Of a DNA stretch of 64,000 nucleotides, positions 57,419-64,000 are shown piece after piece. Numbering within the stretch: position 1 is the first letter of the stretch; each line of letters starts with the position of its first letter. The position numbers and the translations under genes are program-made. The notes beneath the pieces were generated by a model. It had not been told where the DNA came from, did not search any database, and saw only the letters and a program-made list of their open reading frames with translations. This DNA is from Blastomussa wellsi (taxonomy: Eukaryota > Cnidaria > Anthozoa > Scleractinia > Plerogyridae), in assembly GCA_947652115.1 (NCBI GenBank), contig OX393563.1, positions 31,210,177 to 31,274,176 on the forward strand. Direction: 5' to 3'.

Positions 57419-59574
57419 CTATTGAGACAGGAATTCTCAAATTAGCATGATATCTGCCTCGATCACATGCAACGTCTTACCAATGAACACTTGATGCAAA
57501 CTTAGAGGTGAAGTGATTGCATGGTAGTTTATAATTTATTGTATTTATAACCAGATTGCTTGATAAATAAAATATAACATGGAATAAAAAAATTGAATTG
57601 GTAAAGCCTATTTAGTGAAAAGTTGTTTGGAATGATTTTAGGCTATGCGAGTGGGTTAGAATAAAAATAGGTCCATGCGCAATATATGATACTCAATGTG
57701 AATCACAAAGTCAGTAACATTTTATATACCACATGCAATACTAGGACGTGAATCATAAGGTCAATTGTCTTGTCAAAGACAGTCTCCTCAGGCATGCAAG
57801 ATATGTCCGATCTGCCTCACTTGTTATTATAAATGAGAGTGATTACAGACGCTTGCATTGACTCTCATATACAAACATTAGTAGAATAATTATATTTATA
57901 TTGGTTTTTTGACTCACTTCGTGGAGGCCACATAAAAATGGCTCAAATGTATGCATGCAAGGTATGTGCGATCTACTTCTCTTGTTATTATTATAAACAA
58001 GAGTGACAACAGGCACTTGACTCTCGTATACAAAACAAATAATTATATAAATAATTACGACGCTCACATAATGTGGCTCACTTCATGGAAGTCACACAAA
58101 TGTACAAGTAATGAATAATGAATCATAAAATGCAGTATTTGTTAGTTATTTAAGATTGTTATATATTAAATGTTGATATTTGTGAAAAAAAAAAACGAAT
58201 ACAAAGGGATTTTTATTTTTATTATTTCCTTTCACTTTTTAAGAAATATCATGTCAGCACTTTTTCCTAATTTCCTACTGTAGCTTGAAAATTTGTGTTG
58301 CTACCGCCAATTTTCTTTTTAGATTTTAATAGCCCTTGGTAAGATCTACTTTCCTTGCAAGATGTGTCAAAAACAAAGACCCAAAAAACGAAGACCTAAG
58401 ACCCACTGGTCTAAAACAAAGACCCTGTGGTCTAAAACGAAGACCCACTGGTCTAAAACAAAGACCCACTGGTCCTATAAAAACCCTTTTTCCAGGGAAA
58501 GGCTATACACTAAGCTAACTTGCTCTCACTTCTGTAGCGCATAAATGAAAATGTCACCTGAACGCGTGGCAAAATTGACAGTTACGTTATCTCAGTCGGT
58601 ACAATTCGATTGTGTAATAAATTCCAAGAATATAGAAATATACATTTTAGTGATGAGTTTAGTACATTTCCTCGTCACCAAATGAATATTATACATTATT
58701 TTTAGATTTTTCAAATGCATATTGAACAAATGACAGTGAGGTGACTTCAGTGATACTACGTCATACTGTGACTGCACCTACCACTTGATGGTGCGTGCCT
58801 TGATCAGTTTTAAAGGCCGGGCTCAAAGGTCATCTGTGCATGACTTGCAAAGCTATATATTAATCTTGAAAATCAAACACAGCATATGCAATGTCCCCGG
58901 GAAAATTTTTAAATATTAAACAAACAAAAGTTATTAAGTGAGAACTGTTGTGGTTTTGATTTATCTCAAAAATGTCATAGACCAAACTTGAAAACAACAT
59001 TTTAGTCTCATCACACAAATTTGACTTCTTACAAAACAGGCTCTGGATAGGTATAATTAGAACCACAAGCGACTAGCCGGAAAATAAGCTTAATGTTTAC
59101 CAAAGTTGAGGCTACAAATTGAGAGCCTTAGAATGTTTCAATGAAGATGAAACTCAGTGATTATTTTAAATATAGGTTAACCCACCTGAAGAATAATTCT
59201 AAAAAATGACAAAAATGCAAAAGAACACTCCACTCCAGTTCGTATCTAAAGCCATTGAACGATTTTTCTAAGATTTTCACCAAATGTAATTGTATTCTAT
59301 TCAATTTATTTCAGACCAAACTCATCTTACATCAGGCCTGGTGGAAAAACTTTAACACTGTAAAACTTCGCCAGAAATTTTCTTGAAATCACTCTTATAA
59401 AAATTCTTCAAATTTGGCAGACCTTGAGAAAAGTTTAATTTGTCAGGCCAAAGATCCAGGAAGGATTTTCCAAAATTATCTCTTGATGACAAGTTATTCG
59501 GTCTGGAGTAAAGTGGGACATGACGTCACTACATTGCTATGGCAACTCTGATCACATTTTTCAGATATAGGAAT
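57419..59574. other. SCAPER upstream region: repeats, no gene
   Basis: Holds two diverged tandem copies of a ~160-bp unit (about 57,785-57,950 and 57,951-58,105) and a 21-bp array (58,365-58,473). Otherwise nothing is recognised. Any upstream SCAPER exon with the start codon was not identified. Confidence 0.5.
58365..58473. repeat. 21-bp tandem repeat
   Basis: About five units of ACCCACTGGTCTAAAACAAAG, slightly degenerate. Confidence 0.9.
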
Positions 59575-60075
59575 TGTAAGCAACAACAACAACAATTTTA
59601 TTCATTCAAAAGTTAACTAAACATACAATTAGATATAGAAAAAGAAGAACAAATGAACAAATAAATAAATTTCACACAACCTGCAGTTAGTATTTGCTAG
59701 TCGAGGCGGGAGGTGGAATGGAAAAGATACATATTACCGGTATAACTAAAAAAGAGAATATGTTTAACATTAATTACTAAGACGCAAACAAACTAAAATT
59801 TATAATTAATTAAAAGGAAAAGAGAATATGTTTAACACTAAATTGCTAAGAAGGAGAGAGATGATTAGCAAGTCAATTACGAGATTTAAGGATTTGAATT
59901 AGACTGTTAACTTCAACATAGTCATCCCTATCAGGGTCTCTCCAGTCGCAAGGAACTTTAAATTGTTCCATATAATTGCTCCAGTTCGCGAAAATGAATG
60001 CTTCACAATATCTAACTTGGCTTCCTTCTGATAATAATCATTAAATGGTGTTAGACAAAGGATAAAGGATATTGA
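59575..60075 (-). pseudogene. LINE 3' fragment
   Basis: The minus-strand text KHSFSRTGAIIWNNL (about 59,955-60,000) is the G-A-x-x-W-N-x-L motif found at the C-terminal end of many LINE RT proteins. Downstream (59,575-59,660) is an A/T-rich 3' tail with AACAACAACAAC and AAATAAATAAAT type simple repeats. Heavily decayed. Confidence 0.55.
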
Positions 60076-60164
60076 ATTACAAACTGAAGGTGATCCAGTG
60101 AGATGAATAATGACATAAGGAAAGATCCCAATCAAAGCAATAAAATGAGATAATTGGGTTTTAT

Positions 60165-60206
60165 CAACTGGGTCGATAATGTGCATTGGCCACTGTAAAG
60201 AGATTC

Positions 60207-60239
<33 letters not shown>

Positions 60240-60795
60240 GGAGCGAATCAAGGAATTGTGGGTTGTGTGTGGTTTAAATACAGAAAGATGGAGCTACGAT
60301 TGGTTGGTGCCTGGTAATGTGAAAAACAACAGATAAGTTAATTAGTTGAAGGAAAAGTGTTCTTTGATACCATGAGGATTAAGAGTGCAGATTTGAAAAA
60401 TAAATTTTTGTTCTAGAGTTTTGCAGCTTTCCGTGCTTCCTTGGAGAAGGGAAAGGCCGCAGACTGCAATATGTTGCTTAGAATGACTGGGGAGATTAAA
60501 GTGTCTTGCGACCGGTTTAGATGCATTTTTGTCATCTTTCTCTACGTCACAAAGGTGTCCTCAGAATCCATCACCTAGTGGTCTCCCTGTTTCCCCAATG
60601 TATAACTAAGAGTAAGAGTACAAGTTATGCAGTGGATGACATTGGCTGAGGTACAGGTGAAATGATCAGTGATATTGATGGATCGCTTGGGCCCCGATAT
60701 TTTATGAACGTGTTTTACATCGTGCAAGAGAGCATTTAAAAGCTCCGGGTTGATCACTTGTTTTGAATGCACTTCTGACTAAAAAGTTACCTATG
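60165..60795 (-). pseudogene. Penelope-like retroelement 3' fragment
   Basis: Minus-strand text NPELLNALLHDVKHVHKISG, then VIHCITCT in the position where Penelope-like elements carry the start of a GIY-YIG nuclease, then decayed frames and a terminal piece with GAAACGTCAGCTTTCGAATC. Several stops and frameshifts are present. Confidence 0.6.
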
Positions 60796-61354
60796 TTTTT
60801 GTTGCGTTTGAATGAAATTAATGAAATTATGTGTTACATTGTTCCATATAATTATATAGTCAAGACTTTGCTGGCTATCAATTTTTTTACTGAGTACTCA
60901 GCTACCAAATGTACCGTGAAACGCGAGTGGGCGAGTGATTAGCATACAATGGGTAAGATTGGCCCATCACATCTCTTTTGCGAGCACAATGGCCTACCTT
61001 TTTTACTGTATTTTTCGAAAAACAGTGCTTGGAAGGGAACATTTAGGGAAAGTTTCAAAAAAATCATGGGACAACTTTTATTTCTGAGGAATCACCTTAA
61101 CGAACGAAAAGACCACGGTTTCGAGTTGACTTTGTAACCATGCTTTCTTGATAAGCAGCCTGGCCTTCTCTAGAACCCAGACCTCTTTAAGTGTTCTTTT
61201 TTTTGGCCCGTTTGACTGACTCACCATCACAAGAGACGGGGTGATGGGAAACGAAACATTTTATTGGGATGGCCTTACATAACGTGTTTGATCTCACAAT
61301 TAGCAATGATCGTAAGCACACTTAACATGCAATTTGAAACACTAGTACATGGTT
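60796..61354. other. No gene recognised
   Basis: Intergenic or 5' intronic sequence without a defined feature. Confidence 0.5.
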
Positions 61355-61640
61355 GCCACAGCCAGAAAAGGTAAAGCCTTGTGCCTAGTGGCCGATACTG
61401 CCAGAGCTTATCCTAGCATAAAGCAGCTAGGAATATTTCTACTCCCCCCCGGATGGGATGCTAGTCCATCGCAGGGTTACCCCCCAGAGTTATGTTGCTG
61501 GTACCCATTTACACACCTGGGTGGAGAGAGGCACTGTGAGACTAAAGTGTCTTGCCCAAGAACATAACGCAGTGACCCGGCCAGAGCTCGAACCCGGACC
61601 GTCGGATCCGGAGTCCAGCGCACTAACCATTAGGCCAGAG
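61355..61640 (-). mobile_element. tRNA-derived SINE
   Basis: On the minus strand it starts CTGGCCTAATGGTTAGTGCG, with B-box GGTTCGAGCTC, followed by a conserved-looking body TTCTTGGGCAAGACACTTTA, CCTCTCTCCACCCAGGTGT and AAATGGGTACC. RNA polymerase III boxes plus a non-tRNA body mark a SINE and not a tRNA gene. Confidence 0.85.
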
Positions 61641-62016
61641 GATCTTGAAATTCCCTGACTTTTCCCTGAAAACTGTAAAATTTCCCTGACAAACTGCATT
61701 AAAAAACGTAGGCACGCAATGCGTGCGAGAGTTATTTTTTTCAGTTTCTGATATGGACGTATTGGGTATTTTTTTGTCAGCAAAACTAGCCTGTCCAAAA
61801 CGAACGCTCAATGACCAATTTAGTGTTGGGCCTTTTGCTGACGGTGTGTGCATTTTAAGTAAATGAGTGCAACGCAAAATACGTTTGACTAGTTAATTCA
61901 TTCATGACGAAACTTTCCTGTCGACCATGAATAATATATCTGTAAAAACTGCAGTAAAAAGTTTAATCAATCACTTTACTGCACAATTGTCATTCCATTT
62001 TTATTTGACAATTTTT

Positions 62017-62093
62017 TGACAATCTCGTCCCCAGAGCCCGCTTTTCTTTTGGTCAGCATCAAGAAAATTTGGCTCTGGGGACGAGATTGACAA
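62017..62093. repeat. Short palindrome
   Basis: TTGACAATCTCGTCCCCAGA is inverted within 77 bp (TCTGGGGACGAGATTGACAA). Likely a tiny foldback element. Confidence 0.85.
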
Positions 62094-62439
62094 TTTGACT
62101 GGTTTCTTGATGCAACCCCAAACCTGATTGGATTGATGTACGTCACTAACTTGGGTGTGACGCCTAAAAGTTTAATTTGATTACTTTGCGGTTACACTTG
62201 CCGCCACAAAGTCTGCAGCAATATTTGAGGAATTCCATACCATAAATACTTTCAAACTCTCTTCTTTAACACTACTCATTACTACACGGCATTACAATGT
62301 TGTGAAGACATACCCACCTACCGCTTGTTGTTACTAAATGCCAACAAAGCTATTTCTACCTGAAAATGAAAAACTCAGAGACTCAAAGGACAGTGCAGAA
62401 TGCAATACCAAACGTGATTCCTAGCCTTTTCTTGTCACA

Positions 62440-62748
62440 TTGTCCGTACCCCTTTTCAAAAACAAATTTCCAGGACTTTTCCAGGACTTTTTCAGGACTC
62501 ACATCAAATTTTCCAGGACTCCAAAATTCACATTAAACCCTTTTCGTCCAAGATCCCAATATAAATTCTCCCAACTGTAAGCCTCGCATTCCTTATAAAG
62601 TTAGTTCAGAAAAATTCATTTCTTGATTTTAACAGATTTCCAGGACTTTCCAGGACCTGTAATCTTTTACCAGGACTTTCCAATCCTGGAAAATGCCATA
62701 ACAAAATTCCAGGACTTTCCAGATTTTCCAGGACCCGTACGAACCCTG
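62440..62748. mobile_element. Decayed CAGGGTTCGTAC-family MITE
   Basis: The right end GTACGAACCCTG is intact and the left end is degraded (TGTCCGTACCCC). The interior is filled with TTCCAGGACTTT units, as in the copy at 49,440. Confidence 0.7.
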
Positions 62749-63999
62749 TTGACAGCAGTAAGACGATACTTTTGTTTATTTGTAATATGATACTTTTGTT
62801 TTTCTTCGAATGTTGTAACATGATACTTTGTTTTTCGCATCGTTGATTTTCAACACAAAGCGTCATATTTTGATTTATTAAGGTGGATGGTACCAGTTTT
62901 CAGGTTTTTGACTGTGTCAACTTTGGAAGGAACAAGCAAAATATCAATCCAAGGCCATAACAAAATGTTCGTATGATTCAATTCCATATTTTGTTCTTGA
63001 CCAAAAATGACAAGTATTTTGTCATCAGTTGTCACCATGGTTACGGTACTTGATGATTATTCGGACCTACTTTTCAGCTTCTGGCGCATGAAACTTGAAA
63101 ACCAACCTGGTGACCCCCAATTTTTTTCACGTTATAACCTTTGGCATTTGAAAAGGAAGCTGTATAATAATTTTAACAAAATTCTACAAAGCGGATTTTT
63201 TATAAACGTGAAAAAAGGCAATTTGTGAGTAGAGAAAAATTCCTTTCGTAGAATTTTTTAAAATTACATCTGACATTTCCTCTCAGTAAGGGGAAAATAT
63301 TGAAACAATAAAAAAATAGGGTCACCGGGCTTGTTCTTTTGGAAAAGCCTTCGCAAGTTCAACAATAACCACGCGCGTCGTCACGCACTTCAAAATCTTG
63401 ACTTTATATGACAAGCATTTACTCATGCTCAGTTTTGACTACCGCTGACCTATTCGCGTTCATACACGCGCGACCACGCACTTACCGTCGTTTTGTTTTC
63501 TTTGGTCTTTGACACTACTTGAGGATCGTCTTCGAGAATCTCGACTTCACTGCCGTGGAATTAGTTAGTAGTTGTGCCATGAACTGTTTTATTGAACGTT
63601 TGGCCTCCCTTTTAATGATTTCCTTTCATAGTTTTGTTTGATTTGCCACATTCTGTTGAAACCGAAGCTGTCAGAAACGATAAGATCTTTGCAATCGCCG
63701 ACAGGATCGATCGCAACACAAACGGGAATTTTAACTTTGTAACTCGGGCATTGAGTTCCAAAAATTTCAAATTGCTCAAGAACCGGCGCTCAAAGAACAA
63801 CTTTCTTGTTGATCCAATCTCTGATAAACAGAACAAAAGCAACCTTGCATGTAATAACCCACGCGCCGCCATATTTGTTTTGTATTTTCCGCTATAAATC
63901 GCGGACTATCTCGCGCGTGACGCGCACGCTCGTCACCAGACTTCCCACCTACGAAAAACTGGTACGATCCACCTTAAATACGCACCAAAGTATTTTATT
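62749..63999. other. Right edge; possible SCAPER 5' region
   Basis: CpG-bearing sequence (about 63,360-63,480 and 63,860-63,940). On the minus strand there is ACGACG|gtaagtgcg at about 63,485 (a good donor) and AAATATGGCGGCGCG near 63,870, a context common at animal promoters. These could be the first exon(s) of SCAPER, but a direct join to 57,418 gives no start codon. Speculative. Confidence 0.25.
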
Positions 64000-64000
64000 G

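Noticed and set aside
55565..56140. Mirrored open frames on opposite strands
   Set aside because: They are the arms of the TTAAAGTG foldback element, not genes.
61355..61640. tRNA-like sequence with A and B boxes
   Set aside because: No complete acceptor stem, and it continues into a repeated non-tRNA body, so it is a SINE.
63612..63897. Overlapping open frames on both strands at the right edge
   Set aside because: They may be part of a first exon or promoter region, but neither peptide is recognised and the window ends here, so neither is called as a gene.

Overview
This is a window of an AT-rich animal genome. It is most likely from a cnidarian, probably a stony coral. That placement is an inference from four things: a long gene of many small exons with GT-AG introns, an ortholog of the animal gene SCAPER that is diverged but clearly alignable, a short (CCCTAA)n stretch, and the mix of repeats (Gypsy, Penelope-like, tRNA-derived SINEs, foldback elements and a Maverick/Polinton-type element). 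Species cannot be read from the sequence.

Nearly the whole window is one host gene on the minus strand. I reconstructed 25 coding exons of SCAPER (S-phase cyclin A-associated protein in the endoplasmic reticulum) between 57,418 and 1,030. All phases join, giving 3,446 coding bases (about 1,148 codons). The set covers the N-terminal SCAPER domain, an acidic disordered region, the long charged coiled coil, a C2H2 zinc finger split by an intron, and much of the C-terminal helical region. The start codon lies upstream of 57,418 and was not found. The last roughly 250 codons lie off the left edge.

Everything else is intronic or upstream cargo. From left to right: a 37-bp tandem array (1-269); a 53-bp minisatellite carrying the ATGCAAAT octamer (2,993-4,365); a foldback element (5,527-6,088); a degraded Gypsy element (6,823-16,705) with a second, nearly intact Gypsy inside it (7,741-12,639); a small telomere-like stretch (16,803-16,831); a SINE next to a 7.5-kb decayed Polinton/adintovirus-like element (20,346-27,833); a 1.06-kb foldback element (27,851-28,914) carrying an inverted copy of two SCAPER exons and the intron between them; a 2.08-kb terminal-inverted-repeat element with a 6-bp target duplication (31,487-33,563); a 1.6-kb element with TTAA target sites (38,339-39,955); and many small MITEs. 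The region right of 57,418 holds LINE, Penelope-like and SINE fragments and several small repeats.

The Polinton-like element keeps a packaging ATPase, a candidate capsid protein, a coiled-coil/hydrophobic protein and a set of small membrane or Pro/Ala-rich proteins. It retains only the N-terminal part of a B-family DNA polymerase and no integrase. Most of its genes are frameshifted. The most unusual observation is that SCAPER pre-mRNA should carry, in one intron, the reverse complement of its own exons 14-15 (about 95% identical over about 178 bp, intron included), only 1.6 kb downstream of them. The two exons together are 153 nt, so skipping both would keep the reading frame.
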